NCBI GenBank assembly: GCA_012927585.1
Contig: JABBOY010000006.1
Coordinates: 124,001-188,000, forward strand
Origin: Glaciimonas sp.
Lineage (GTDB): Bacteria > Pseudomonadota > Gammaproteobacteria > Burkholderiales > Burkholderiaceae_D
DNA length: 64,000 nucleotides
Reading direction: 5' to 3'
In this document: positions 9,272 through 19,084 of the stretch, piece after piece
Layout: each line of letters begins with the position of its first letter
Position numbering within the stretch: the first letter of the stretch is position 1
The notes under the pieces: model-generated
Told to the model about the DNA's origin: nothing
What the model saw: only the letters and a program-made list of their open reading frames with translations
The model's database searches: none
Translations under genes and position numbers: made by a program

Positions 9272-10573
9272 TCATGCTTTGTCGGCAGCGCGGTTTTTAG
9301 GCACGCGGCGTATCAGTTTGACTACTTTGATTGCCTGATTCTGGGCTTGAATGATTTCGACGATGCACTTTGGAAACTTGATGCTGACATTTGCTTCTGG
9401 AATATCCTGCAATAATTCCAGCAGTAAGCCGTTGAGCGTCTTCGGCCCATCCAATGGCAGGTCCAGCCCGAGTCGTTTATTAATATCGCGCAGCGCAGTA
9501 GTGCCTTCCAGCAGGCATTCGCCCTGTTCATTCCACCTGAAATTATCGGCGCGGGTGGCGCCCGGTGTGGAAGTCGTGAATTCACCGATCATTTCTTCAA
9601 TGATGTCTTCCAGCGTCACCAGACCCTGTACTTCACCGTACTCGTCGACGATGATGCCAAGGCGTTCGTGATTTTCCTGAAAATACTGCAACTGGGTAAA
9701 TACGCCGGTATCTTGCGGGATGAAATAAGGTTCGGTCAGCAGGGCGCGGAAATGATCCACAGTCAACTCCTGCTCCTGACTTAGCAAAGCTACCGCCTTG
9801 CGCATGTGCAAGATGCCTGCAATTTTGTTGATTTCGCCTTCGTAGACCGGCAGTTTGTTGTGATAGCAAGTCACCAATTGATGTTTGATCTCTTCCACCG
9901 GGACCGACAGATTCAGAGCTTCGATCTGGGCTCGCGGCGTCATCACGTCTTCGACTGAAATAGTTTCCAGATCGAACAGGTTGAGCAGGATGCTCTTGTG
10001 TTTCTGCGGGATGAAATTGCCTCCTTCCAGTACGATAGAACGCAACTCTTCCGGCGACAGTCGCTGCACTTCCGCGCTGGCGCCGGTCTTGATGCGAAGC
10101 AGCTTGAATAGCCCTGAGACTAGCAAGTTGACCAACCAAACCACCGGCCTGCCTATTGTGAGCAAGATTTTGAGGGCAAAGCTGGCCGGCATGATGATGC
10201 GCTCGGGATAGGTTGCACCTATCGCTTTAGGGATGAATTCGACGAAGATGATGAGCAGGAAAGCCACCACGCCGGCGGCAATGATGATGACTTTATGCTC
10301 GTTGCCAAAGGCGCTAATAGCCATCGAAGTCACCAGGGCGCTCGCCAGCGCATTGATCACAGTATTGCAGATTAGAATGAGTGAAAGCACCTTATCGAGG
10401 TGCCCCAGCAGCCATAACGTGGTGCCGGCAAGCTTGCTGCCGCGTTTTGCCAGATGACGCAACCGATGACGATTGGCGGCCATCAGAGAGGTTTCGGAAA
10501 TAGAAAAAAAACCCGAACAAAGTATCAGGAAAGCAAGCGCAAGCAACTGCACCCATAAAGGAACGGAATTCAA
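9272..10573 (-). CDS. HlyC/CorC (CNNM) family CBS-domain membrane protein
   Basis: A 433-aa protein with an N-terminal CNNM/DUF21 membrane domain (about four hydrophobic segments, residues 1-170; ISETSLMAANRHRLRHLAK is the family signature). A CBS pair follows (starting near SVEDVMTPRAQIEALNL, with YGEVQGLVTLEDIIEEMIGE later), then a C-terminal CorC_HlyC domain. Family members are linked to Mg2+/Co2+ efflux or homeostasis. The start appears to be TTG at 10573 because the first membrane segment begins immediately after it and no ATG precedes residue 30. The substrate is unknown. Confidence 0.88.
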   Translation of the reverse strand: MNSVPLWVQLLALAFLILCSGFFSISETSLMAANRHRLRHLAKRGSKLAGTTLWLLGHLDKVLSLILICNTVINALASALVTSMAISAFGNEHKVIIIAAGVVAFLLIIFVEFIPKAIGATYPERIIMPASFALKILLTIGRPVVWLVNLLVSGLFKLLRIKTGASAEVQRLSPEELRSIVLEGGNFIPQKHKSILLNLFDLETISVEDVMTPRAQIEALNLSVPVEEIKHQLVTCYHNKLPVYEGEINKIAGILHMRKAVALLSQEQELTVDHFRALLTEPYFIPQDTGVFTQLQYFQENHERLGIIVDEYGEVQGLVTLEDIIEEMIGEFTTSTPGATRADNFRWNEQGECLLEGTTALRDINKRLGLDLPLDGPKTLNGLLLELLQDIPEANVSIKFPKCIVEIIQAQNQAIKVVKLIRRVPKNRAADKA

Positions 10574-10879
10574 TGGTTTGCCGTTAAAAAGGATTAAACA
10601 AGAAAGTTACCCCATAACCTGCTAGGGATGAGAACATTTTCACCCTCTCCCTCCTTGTCTGGAATGGCTGCTAATTGATTGCTGTAGCCGCTCACTAAAG
10701 GCATGATTTTACTTGCAATCAAGCACTGTGCGTAACCGTAGGGACAATCTGGAGTCAGTGCATCCCATAATTTGACGTAGATTACCGCAGACTTTCATGT
10801 TCATATGCAGGCGTTCCTGCCGCGCCATATTTTCGGAAAATTCCGTAAGGGCCAAAGAAAGCCCAGCTGCGCCGTGCAC
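10574..10879. other. Intergenic region without a recognisable gene
   Basis: About 300 bp between two minus-strand genes. I find no convincing ORF, tRNA or strong terminator. It should contain the promoter of the CNNM/CorC gene, but no clear -35/-10 pair stands out. Confidence 0.4.
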
Positions 10880-11410
10880 TTATGAGCGCCTCCTGTTGCG
10901 CCGTTTGGACAATATCCGCAATCGCCAAACCAGGGTGATCAGCCCGTAGGTCACCAGCCCCATTAGCGTGGAAGTGATGGCTAAACCTACCAGTAGCGGC
11001 TTGCCCAGAGCAGTAATGCGCTGCCACAGGCTTTCACCATTGATTTTTCTTGTGATGGCGCTACCGATAGCATTCGCCGGCATGGCGTCACCGGTCACCC
11101 AGGCGCCGATTCGGTAAGCGCCGTAGTAGATCGGGCCGAAGGTGATCGGATTGGTGATGAGGGTGCTGGCGACGGCGGCTGGGACGTTGGCGCGCAGTAT
11201 CACGGCGGCAGTGACTGAGAGTGGAATTTGTGCGACGGGGACGAGCAGACCGGAGAACATGCCCAACGCTACGCCCAGTGCGATTCCGCGCCGCGACCAG
11301 TGCCAGAGCTTGGGCTGGTGCAGCCACGGGCCGAGCCAGGCGAGCCGGCGGTTGCCCTGAATCTGTTCCCGATTCGGCATATGGCGCCGCACAAGCTCTC
11401 TTAAACCCAT
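10880..11410 (-). CDS. DUF2062 membrane protein
   Basis: A 176-aa protein matching the DUF2062 family: RRGIALGVALGMFSGLLVPV, then LSVTAAVILRANVPAAVAST and LITNPITFGPIYYGAYRIG, followed by a C-terminal membrane segment and a basic tail (RLRILSKRRNRRRS). Such proteins are predicted inner-membrane proteins of unknown function. It is separated from its neighbours by long gaps and is probably transcribed on its own. Confidence 0.8.
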   Translation of the reverse strand: MGLRELVRRHMPNREQIQGNRRLAWLGPWLHQPKLWHWSRRGIALGVALGMFSGLLVPVAQIPLSVTAAVILRANVPAAVASTLITNPITFGPIYYGAYRIGAWVTGDAMPANAIGSAITRKINGESLWQRITALGKPLLVGLAITSTLMGLVTYGLITLVWRLRILSKRRNRRRS

Positions 11411-11875
11411 TCACATCCTCTGCATAGGTAAGCGCTGCCGCAGATTCCTCTGCTTCGATTGCTAGAATCTGGTCAGCCCGATTGTGCGGGGCATCGTCCA
11501 GCACGTAGTACGCACCCGCGCTCTGTGACAATTGCTGCATGGAGGCGCGCAGGTAAGCTGGAGTGGGAAGTCAATCAGCAGTGTTGGCGTGCTGCGTGCG
11601 CTAATACAAGTGTTATCGAAACATCGTAACGGATCGGCTGTATTCGTGTTTTTTAGGATATACGGGATAGTGTATTATTTAAACTAACCGAATTGCATGC
11701 GGAGAATGTGCTTTTTTATAAAATATCATGGGAGTATATGCGCTCTTGCAGAGTTTCTGAGAATCATTAAAACGATTAGTCAAGAAAATCCTAATCGCAT
11801 TACATTGCGTTGCGCTGCGCTAAATGTGACGCCGAAGGTATTTCGTAACAGTTCCGCCCAAACTCCGACAATCCT
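11411..11875. other. Intergenic region with an orphan reading frame and a degraded repeat
   Basis: Contains, on the minus strand, an open frame starting at 11540 (MQQLSQSAGAYYVLDDAPHN...) that reads coding-like for about 45 codons and then runs out of frame over the DUF2062 gene. It may be a gene remnant. A degraded AT-rich repeat lies at 11658-11730. Nothing else is recognised. Confidence 0.35.
11658..11730 (-). repeat. AT-rich intergenic repeat, degraded copy I
   Basis: On the minus strand CCGCAT is followed by AATAATACACTAT, matching the 3' half of the family. The 5' block is weak: GATAT stands where GAGTAT is expected, although the 27-nt spacing is kept. Confidence 0.45.
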
Positions 11876-12556
11876 CTAGGCCAAACATCTGTTGTGGATG
11901 TATTCCAATAACTGTAATGGTGTATTTATGATCAAGTCGGCGCCCCATGCGTGGGGGGCAAGTTCGCCACAATAACCCCACGCCGCAGCGACGGTATGCA
12001 TGCCGGCAGCATGCCCTGCCTGAATATCGCGAAGGTCGTCGCCTACGTACCAACAATCTTGTGGGGATATGCCAAGACGCCTGGCGGCTTCGAATAGCGG
12101 CCCCGGATGCGGTTTTGCCTGCGGCATCGTATCGCCGGACACCACGCAACCTGCCCCATGCAAGCCAATCTGGCGTACTAAAGGATCTGTGAAACGCGCT
12201 GCCTTGTTGGTAACGATTCCCCAGGCCAGGTCGTGCTCGCTTAACCCCTTGATCAGATCGATTACTCCATCGAATAGTCGGGATTTCACTGCCAGCGCTG
12301 CAGCGTAGTTGTTCAGGAAAACGATCCGCAAGTTTTCATAGCCGTCATCTTCTGGTTGGAGCCCGAATGCCGCGCCGATCAATCCTCTCGCGCCTGATGA
12401 TGCCGCGGGGCGGAGTGATTCGTACGGTGCCGGCATTAGTCCTTGCGCTGTTCGCAGCAGGTTGACTGCCGCCGCCAGATCTGGCGCTGTGTCGGCTAAG
12501 GTGCCATCGAGATCGAACAGGATGGCGCGGGGGATAGAAAGCGTATTGGTAGTCAA
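11876..12556 (-). CDS. gph: Phosphoglycolate phosphatase (HAD family)
   Basis: HAD-superfamily phosphatase of 226 aa. Motif I is AILFDLDGTLADTAPDLAAA with the nucleophile Asp; motif III/IV is CWYVGDDLRDIQAGHAAGM. Its position next to ubiG is the usual betaproteobacterial context for gph, which detoxifies 2-phosphoglycolate. Substrate assignment from sequence alone is moderately secure, because the HAD family has many related specificities. Confidence 0.85.
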   Translation of the reverse strand: MTTNTLSIPRAILFDLDGTLADTAPDLAAAVNLLRTAQGLMPAPYESLRPAASSGARGLIGAAFGLQPEDDGYENLRIVFLNNYAAALAVKSRLFDGVIDLIKGLSEHDLAWGIVTNKAARFTDPLVRQIGLHGAGCVVSGDTMPQAKPHPGPLFEAARRLGISPQDCWYVGDDLRDIQAGHAAGMHTVAAAWGYCGELAPHAWGADLIINTPLQLLEYIHNRCLA

Positions 12557-12615
12557 GGCTAGTTTATGTGCGATTTCGCATATTGGTGTGGCCGTTATCG
12601 ATTAGTAAAATTGGG

Positions 12616-13320
12616 CTAGACACTGCGCGTGCAGGCCATCATGTAATTGACGCTGGTGTCGTGATTGAGCGAATACAATTGGGTCACAGGGTTGTATGTC
12701 AGCCCTTTCATTACATCGACGCTCATGTTCGTATTGCGAATGTATTGCGACAACTCAGCCGGAGTAATGAACTTTGCATATTCATGGGTACCTTTTGGCA
12801 GCAGGCGCAGCAGGTATTCGGCTCCGACAATGGCAAACAGGTAGGATTTCAGATTGCGATTCAGTGTGGAAAAAAATACGCGGCCGCCGGGTTTTACCAA
12901 AGTGGCACAGGCGCGCACGATAGAAGCCGGATCCGGCACATGTTCCAGCATTTCCATGCATGTCACTATGTCGTATTTGCCAGGTTCTCTTGCCGCCAGG
13001 TCTTCTGCGGCAATCAATTCGTAATGGACCTTGGCGCCGGACTCCAGACTATGCAGGTCGGCAACTTTAAGGGCCTTTTCGGATAAATCGATTCCCATTA
13101 CATTCGCGCCCTTATTTGCCATTGATTCCGACAGGATGCCGCCGCCACAGCCTATATCGACAATGGTTTTTCCTGCTAATGGCACACAGCCGTTAATCCA
13201 TTCCAGACGGAGTGGATTAATGGCATGCAAGGGACGAAATTCCGAACTCGGATCCCACCAACGGTGAGCGAGATCACTGAATTTTTGTAGTTCAAGAGGA
13301 TCAGCATTCATAGGCGACAT
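12616..13320 (-). CDS. ubiG: Ubiquinone biosynthesis O-methyltransferase UbiG
   Basis: SAM-dependent methyltransferase catalysing both O-methylations of ubiquinone synthesis. It has 234 aa. The N-terminal [20 protein letters not shown] and the SAM motif [17 protein letters not shown] are diagnostic, and [18 protein letters not shown] follows later. ATG at 13320 or the ATG three codons in (13311) could be used; neither has a good SD. The coq7 and ispB genes of the same pathway occur elsewhere in the window. Confidence 0.94.
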   Translation of the reverse strand: MSPMNADPLELQKFSDLAHRWWDPSSEFRPLHAINPLRLEWINGCVPLAGKTIVDIGCGGGILSESMANKGANVMGIDLSEKALKVADLHSLESGAKVHYELIAAEDLAAREPGKYDIVTCMEMLEHVPDPASIVRACATLVKPGGRVFFSTLNRNLKSYLFAIVGAEYLLRLLPKGTHEYAKFITPAELSQYIRNTNMSVDVMKGLTYNPVTQLYSLNHDTSVNYMMACTRSV

Positions 13321-13405
13321 GATAGCTGTAAATGTGCCGATGCGCAGGCCTTGTAGAATAAATCAGATGATTCTGAGCAAAACAATTTACCTGATTGTTT
13401 AGACC

Positions 13406-13433
13406 AAAAAAACCCCGCGCAAGCGGGGTTTTA
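13406..13433 (-). terminator. Rho-independent terminator after ompA
   Basis: Stem CCCCGC/GCGGGG with a GCAA loop, followed on the minus strand by a run of seven T. It ends the downstream ompA transcript just before ubiG. Confidence 0.9.
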
Positions 13434-13448
13434 CTGGAGCAAGATCGA

Positions 13449-14096
13449 TTACTGGTTACGTGTACCGACAACTTCGATTTCTACACGGCGGTTTTTAGCG
13501 CGACCTGCAGCATTTTTATTGCTGGCAACAGGTTGCTTCTCGCCTTTACCTTCAGTGTATACGCGATTGGTTTCGATGCCTTTGGAAACCAAGTAAGCTT
13601 TAACTGCTTCAGCGCGGCGAATCGACAGTTTCTGGTTGTAAGCATCGGTTCCGATGGAGTCTGTGTGACCAACAGCAATGATAACTTCCAGGTTGACGCC
13701 GCCCAGTTTCGAGGCTAGATCGTCCAATTTCGCTTTGCCGTCGGCTTTCAGTACGGACTTGTCAAAATCAAAGAATGCATCCGCTGCAAAAGTGACTTTT
13801 TCTGATGTTGGTGCAACTGCGACTACAGGAGCCGCAGCGGGGGCAGATTCAGCAGCAGGTGCCGGCGCGGCGGCAGCTTTGACGATTTCGCCATCGCAAC
13901 CACCGACTGAGTCGGCAGGAGTCCAGTAACCGGCATGCCAGCACAAGCCGAATGGGCTGCGTGCAATCACACCACGGCTGTCTTGAACGTATGCGCTATT
14001 AGGTGTTTTGGCCTGGATATCTTGTGTGCCTTGTGCAGATGCCGAAATAGACAGGACTGCGGACGCAGCGAAGACGAGTTTTGCTAATTTTTTCAT
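13449..14096 (-). CDS. ompA: OmpA-family outer membrane protein
   Basis: A 215-aa protein with a signal peptide (MKKLAKLVFAASAVLSISAS, cleavage near ASA-QG), a short N-terminal module with GLCWHAGYWTPADSVGGCDG, an Ala/Pro-rich linker, and a C-terminal OmpA peptidoglycan-binding domain (about 110-210). In that domain, VGHTDSIGTDAYNQKLSIRR and GRAKNRRVEIEV are clear. It lacks the eight-stranded barrel of E. coli OmpA. A strong SD (GAGAGGA) precedes the ATG and a strong terminator follows the stop, suggesting an abundant protein expressed on its own. Confidence 0.88.
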   Translation of the reverse strand: MKKLAKLVFAASAVLSISASAQGTQDIQAKTPNSAYVQDSRGVIARSPFGLCWHAGYWTPADSVGGCDGEIVKAAAAPAPAAESAPAAAPVVAVAPTSEKVTFAADAFFDFDKSVLKADGKAKLDDLASKLGGVNLEVIIAVGHTDSIGTDAYNQKLSIRRAEAVKAYLVSKGIETNRVYTEGKGEKQPVASNKNAAGRAKNRRVEIEVVGTRNQ

Positions 14097-14382
14097 ATTT
14101 TTTCCTCTCGGGTGAGATATCCGCAGATAAACTGCGCTACAAATTTACAACATCTAGAATTGAATTACTACTTGCAACAGGTTATCACAATTATAAATTA
14201 GCCCTATGCAATAGTCCGGTTTTCATTTTGCCATAGGCTTTGACTTGCTGCTTTGTTTGTTAAATTGATTGCGGTGTAATTTTGGTCATTCGTTGCGATT
14301 TCACAACGATAAAATAGGTGGCTTTCATTTGGGAAATTATGTAACCCTCCTATCAAAATGGATCGCTAAATTTGATGCATTG

Positions 14383-15063
14383 TTATTTAACTGACCGTCC
14401 TTCAACTTCAATAATGAGTCGGCGGTTGGGCGCCAGACACTGAATAAGTTTTTTGCGGGGCAAATTTTTGCTGCAGGTTTTTACCGGCTGTGTTGCGCCT
14501 ACACCCAATGTGTTGATACTGAAAACGATATTTTTGCTTTTCAGGTAAACAGCCAGGTTCCCTGCGCGGTTTTCGGATAACAGCTGATTATATTTTTGTG
14601 ATCCGAGTAAATCGGTATGGCCGGTTATGCGTATGGATTCAATATTGGTGCAATTTGCAAGTCTCGGGAGCACTTCATCATCAACCCGTTTTTTGGCGGC
14701 TTTAGTAAGGATGGCGCTATTAAATGGAAAAGTCTGGTCGTTTTCCAGTATTGCCATGAAATCACACCGTTTAGGTTCTGGCGTGACGACAGGTATAACT
14801 GCTTGCGCGAGCGGTGCTGCAACAGCGGGAGCAGTGGGGTTCGCAATAGGGGGAGTCAGTTCGCCGTCGCATCCTAGAATTGCATCTGCAGCGAGCCAAT
14901 TGCCGGTGCGCCAGCAGAGGCCGTAGGCGCTGCGCACTACTGCTTGATTGTTGTCTTGCAAGTATGCGCTGTCCGGCGTTTTTGCTTTAATGGCGGATGT
15001 CTGTGCGTGCGCGCTAATGGCTGTTGCGCCAATCGCAAAGCTCATGGCCAGTTTAATAAGCAT
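14383..15063 (-). CDS. Second OmpA-like protein, paralog of the downstream ompA
   Basis: From the ATG at 15063, which has an excellent SD (AAAGGAAGC), this is 226 aa; the frame stays open to 15096. It shares the whole plan of the neighbouring OmpA: a signal peptide ending SAHAQ, the KAKTPDSAYLQD and GLCWRTGNWLAADAILGCDG modules, a Pro/Ala linker, and an OmpA domain with ITGHTDLLGSQKYNQLLSEN and APNRRLIIEVEG. It differs by two extra cysteine-containing stretches (CTNIES and CSKNLPRKKLIQC) in the OmpA domain. Probably an old tandem duplication that has diverged. Confidence 0.8.
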   Translation of the reverse strand: MLIKLAMSFAIGATAISAHAQTSAIKAKTPDSAYLQDNNQAVVRSAYGLCWRTGNWLAADAILGCDGELTPPIANPTAPAVAAPLAQAVIPVVTPEPKRCDFMAILENDQTFPFNSAILTKAAKKRVDDEVLPRLANCTNIESIRITGHTDLLGSQKYNQLLSENRAGNLAVYLKSKNIVFSINTLGVGATQPVKTCSKNLPRKKLIQCLAPNRRLIIEVEGRSVK

Positions 15064-15309
15064 GCTGCTTCCTTTTTTTGCGATTTTTAAGTACAAATGG
15101 TTGGAATATCCGGCAGTATTTAAACATATTTTATAGACGGGATCGCATTTTCTGGAAAATATCGTATCGGCATTCTCGGTTTCTTAAAAGCCATGAGGAA
15201 ACCGCCGCATGATAAGATTATCTGTTTACAAGTTTCATCCCGTTGTTGTAACAATGCCTTAAAGATGGGCATCGTATGTTAACCCAGTCAAAGATTAGCC
15301 GAACAGCCA

Positions 15310-17940
15310 ATGGATCAATTCGCCAAAGAAACAATCCCGATTTCCCTTGAAGAAGAGATGCGTAAAAGTTATCTCGATTACGCCATGAGCGTAATCGTTG
15401 GGCGTGCCTTGCCCGATGTGCGCGACGGCTTGAAGCCGGTACATCGGCGGGTACTGTTTGCCATGCACGAAATGAACAATGTCTGGAACCGGCCGTATGT
15501 AAAATGCGCGCGCGTGGTCGGCGAAACCATGGGTAAATATCACCCGCACGGCGACGCTTCGATTTACGACACGCTGGTGCGAATGGCGCAGAGTTTTTCG
15601 CTACGTTACATGCTGGTTGACGGACAGGGCAATTTCGGCTCGGTCGATGGCGATAGCGCTGCGGCGATGCGTTACACCGAGTGTCGCCTGGGGAAGATAG
15701 CCAATGAACTCCTGGCTGATATCGACAAAGATACCGTTGATTTTGTGCCTAACTACGACGGTAAGGAAAAAGAGCCATCGGTACTGCCGACCAAGATTCC
15801 GAATCTGCTGATTAACGGCTCTTCAGGGATCGCGGTTGGGATGGCAACCAATATCCCACCGCACAATATTACAGAAGTTATCAAAGGCGCCTTGTATTTG
15901 CTGCGCAATGTCGATTGCACCATTGATGAACTGATCGAGATTATCCCAGCACCGGATTTTCCGACCGCCGGCATTATTTATGGCGTGTCTGGCGTTCGTG
16001 ATGGCTACCGCACCGGGCGCGGTCGGGTTGTGATGCGCGCCAAGACGCACTTTGAAGAGTTCGGCAGGGAAGGGCGGACCGCGCTCATCATCGATGAGCT
16101 GCCGTATCAGGTCAATAAAAAAACTTTGCTGGAGCGTATCGCCGAGCATGTGCGCGACAAAAAGCTTGACGGTATTTCCGATATCCGCGACGAGTCCGAC
16201 AAATCCGGCATGCGCGTAGTGATCGAATTGAAGCGCGGCGAAGTGCCTGAGGTTGTGTTGAACAATCTTTACAAGCAGACGCAATTGCAGGACACCTTCG
16301 GCATGAACATGGTGGCGCTGGTGGATGGCCAGCCTAAGCTACTGAACTTGAAAGAGATGCTGCAGTGTTTCTTGTCGCATCGGCGCGAAGTTATAACGCG
16401 CCGTACCGTGTTCGAGTTGCGCCGTGCGCGCGAACGCGGGCATGTACTGGAAGGCTTGGCGGTTGCGCTAGCCAACATTGACGATTTCATTGCCATCATC
16501 AAGGCCGCTCCGACGCCGCCCATCGCAAAACTGGAATTGATGTCGCGTGCCTGGGATTCCTCGGTAGTGCGCGAGATGCTGGTGCGCACCGGGGCCGAAA
16601 ATACCGGTGGCATCGAGGCATTCCGCCCGGAAAATTTGCCGAAGCATTACGGTATTCAAAAAGACGGTTTGTACAAGTTGTCGGATGACCAGGCTCAGGA
16701 AATTCTGCAGATGCGTCTGCAGCGTCTGACGGGTCTGGAGCAGGACAAGATCGTCAATGAATACAAGGATGTGATGGCGCAGATCGCGGACTTGCTGGAT
16801 ATTCTGTCCAAACCGGAACGTGTAACCGTCATCATTACCGATGAACTGAACCTGGCCATAAACGAATACGGCGAAGGCAACAAGGATGTGCGCCGTTCGC
16901 AGATTGAACTCAATGCAACAGATCTAGGTACCGAAGACTTGATCACGCCGCAGGACATGGTAGTGACGTTATCGCATACCGGTTACATGAAGTCGCAGCC
17001 GATGTCGGAATACCATGCACAGAAGCGCGGCGGTCGCGGCAAGCAGGCAATGGCAACCAAGGAAGACGACTGGATCGATCAGCTTTTCATCGCCAATACC
17101 CACGATTACATCTTGTGTTTCTCCAATCGCGGTCGCTTGTATTGGCTCAAGGTATGGGAAGTGCCGCAAGGTTCGCGCAATTCGCGCGGCAAGCCGATCG
17201 TCAATATGTTCCCGCTGCAGGAAGGCGAGAAGGTCACCGTGGTGTTGTCGGTGTCGGGCGAAAATCGGACTTTCCCGGAAGACCGTTATATCTTCATGGC
17301 GACCAGCCTTGGCACCGTCAAGAAGACCCCTTTGCAAGATTTTAAAAACCCGCGCAAAGCCGGCATCATTGCGGTCGATCTGGACGAGGGTGATTTTTTG
17401 ATCGGTGCGGCGCTAACCGACGGCAAGCATGATGTGATGCTGTTTTCGGATTCAGGCAAGGCAGTGCGCTTCGACGAGAATGACGTACGGCCGATGGGCC
17501 GCAACGCGCGCGGTGTGCGCGGCATGAATATGGAAGAAGGCCAGCAGGTTATTTCCTTGCTGGTGGCCGAAAACGACCAACAGAGCGTTTTGACTGCTAC
17601 CGAAAACGGCTTCGGCAAGCGGACTCCGATTCATGAATACACCCGTCATGGCCGGGGCACCAAAGGCATGATCGCGATCCAGACCAGCGAGCGTAACGGC
17701 CGAGTCGTGGCTGCCACACTGGTCGAGTCCGGCGATGAAATCATGCTCATCACTACCGGCGGCGTTTTGATCCGTACCCGCGTCTCCGAAATCCGTGAAA
17801 TGGGCCGTGCAACCCAGGGCGTAACACTGATCGCAGTCGAAGACGGCACCAAGCTCAGCGGCTTGCAACGCATAGTGGAACCCGATGTCGAGAGCGATGT
17901 TGAAAGTGATGTCAATGGCGAGGAGCCGAGCGAAGCATGA
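15310..17940 (+). CDS. gyrA: DNA gyrase subunit A
   Basis: Type II topoisomerase subunit, 876 aa. The breakage-reunion domain is at the N-terminus, with the catalytic Tyr in AAAMRYTE. The six-bladed C-terminal domain contains the GyrA box QKRGGRG near residues 571-577, which separates gyrase from topoisomerase IV ParC. The quinolone-resistance region reads [11 protein letters not shown], with Ala83, Ser84 and Asp87 (numbering identical to E. coli). The C-terminus is an acidic tail with a repeated DVES unit. The stop overlaps the serC start (ATGA). Confidence 0.97.
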   Translation: MDQFAKETIPISLEEEMRKSYLDYAMSVIVGRALPDVRDGLKPVHRRVLFAMHEMNNVWNRPYVKCARVVGETMGKYHPHGDASIYDTLVRMAQSFSLRYMLVDGQGNFGSVDGDSAAAMRYTECRLGKIANELLADIDKDTVDFVPNYDGKEKEPSVLPTKIPNLLINGSSGIAVGMATNIPPHNITEVIKGALYLLRNVDCTIDELIEIIPAPDFPTAGIIYGVSGVRDGYRTGRGRVVMRAKTHFEEFGREGRTALIIDELPYQVNKKTLLERIAEHVRDKKLDGISDIRDESDKSGMRVVIELKRGEVPEVVLNNLYKQTQLQDTFGMNMVALVDGQPKLLNLKEMLQCFLSHRREVITRRTVFELRRARERGHVLEGLAVALANIDDFIAIIKAAPTPPIAKLELMSRAWDSSVVREMLVRTGAENTGGIEAFRPENLPKHYGIQKDGLYKLSDDQAQEILQMRLQRLTGLEQDKIVNEYKDVMAQIADLLDILSKPERVTVIITDELNLAINEYGEGNKDVRRSQIELNATDLGTEDLITPQDMVVTLSHTGYMKSQPMSEYHAQKRGGRGKQAMATKEDDWIDQLFIANTHDYILCFSNRGRLYWLKVWEVPQGSRNSRGKPIVNMFPLQEGEKVTVVLSVSGENRTFPEDRYIFMATSLGTVKKTPLQDFKNPRKAGIIAVDLDEGDFLIGAALTDGKHDVMLFSDSGKAVRFDENDVRPMGRNARGVRGMNMEEGQQVISLLVAENDQQSVLTATENGFGKRTPIHEYTRHGRGTKGMIAIQTSERNGRVVAATLVESGDEIMLITTGGVLIRTRVSEIREMGRATQGVTLIAVEDGTKLSGLQRIVEPDVESDVESDVNGEEPSEA

Positions 17941-19040
17941 CGCGTATCTATAATTTTTCCGCCGGGCCGGCAATGCTGCCCCAAGAAGTGTTGCAGCAGG
18001 CGGCTGCTGAAATGCTCGATTGGCATGGCAGCGGCATGTCAGTGATGGAAATGAGCCATCGCGGCAAGGAGTTCATGTCCATCATCGCAGCGGCCGAACG
18101 CGACTTACGGGTATTGCTGGCGGTGCCGGATAATTACCGGATTCTTTTCATGCAGGGCGGAGCGATTGCCGAAAACGCGATTATTCCGATGAATCTGGTC
18201 GGCCGCAAGCCGCAGCCGGCGACTGCGGATTACATCAACAGCGGTTCCTGGTCGACCAAATCCATCAAGGAAGCGAAGAAGTACTGCAACGTCAATGTCG
18301 CGGCTTCCTCCGAAGCGTCCCATTTTGCGGCGATTCCTGCGCGCGCGGCCTGGCGTTTGTCGGAACATGCCGCGTATGTGCATATTTGCACCAATGAAAC
18401 CATTGATGGCGTTGAATACCAGTTTGTGCCGGAGGTTGCAGCCGCCACCAACGATGCGCCACTGGTGGCCGACATGTCGTCCCACATTCTGTCGCGCGTG
18501 ATCGACGTGTCGAAATATGGCGTCATCTACGGCGGCGCGCAAAAAAATGTCGGCCCGGCCGGCTTGACCATTGTCATCGTGCGCGATGACCTGATTGGAC
18601 ATGCTGTGCCGTTTTGCCCTTCCGCGTTTGACTGGAAACTGGTGGCGGACAACCACTCGATGTACAACACGCCGCCGACGTATGCGATCTACATCGCCGG
18701 TCTGGTGTTCCAGTGGCTGCTGCGCCAAGGCGGTGTGGCGGCGCTGGAGCAGCGCAATATCGCCAAGGCTACCTTGTTGTATGACACCATCGATGCCAGC
18801 AGTTTTTACAGCAACAAAATTGCTCCCGATTGCCGTTCCAGGATGAATGTCCCGTTCTCGCTACGCGACGATATGCATAATGCAGCGTTTTTGGCTGGTG
18901 CCGAAGCGTGCGGCTTGTTGCAACTCAAGGGACATAAATCGGTCGGCGGCATGCGGGCTTCAATCTATAACGCGATGCCGATCGAAGGTGTGCAGGCACT
19001 TGTGAACTACATGAAACAATTCGAGCGCCAGCACGCTTAG
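17937..19040 (+). CDS. serC: Phosphoserine aminotransferase
   Basis: PLP enzyme converting 3-phosphohydroxypyruvate to phosphoserine; it also serves pyridoxal phosphate synthesis. It has 367 aa. The N-terminus [16 protein letters not shown] and the PLP lysine Lys203 in [11 protein letters not shown] are visible. The ATG overlaps the gyrA stop by four bases, so translation is coupled. It is the first gene of the serC-pheA-hisC-tyrA-aroA-cmk-rpsA supraoperon. Confidence 0.96.
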   Translation: MTRIYNFSAGPAMLPQEVLQQAAAEMLDWHGSGMSVMEMSHRGKEFMSIIAAAERDLRVLLAVPDNYRILFMQGGAIAENAIIPMNLVGRKPQPATADYINSGSWSTKSIKEAKKYCNVNVAASSEASHFAAIPARAAWRLSEHAAYVHICTNETIDGVEYQFVPEVAAATNDAPLVADMSSHILSRVIDVSKYGVIYGGAQKNVGPAGLTIVIVRDDLIGHAVPFCPSAFDWKLVADNHSMYNTPPTYAIYIAGLVFQWLLRQGGVAALEQRNIAKATLLYDTIDASSFYSNKIAPDCRSRMNVPFSLRDDMHNAAFLAGAEACGLLQLKGHKSVGGMRASIYNAMPIEGVQALVNYMKQFERQHA

Positions 19041-19084
19041 TCGCTTGTCGGATGATTGATAGCGGCCCGGATAACACAGAAAAT

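Noticed and set aside
11088-11410. Second half of the minus-strand frame starting at 11540
   Set aside because: It lies in another frame across the DUF2062 gene and loses its coding character; only the first ~45 codons are kept as a possible remnant.
15105-15180. Further copy of the AT-rich repeat upstream of gyrA
   Set aside because: It contains AGTATTTAAACATATTTTATA but lacks GGAGTAT and the 27-nt-spaced CGCAT block.
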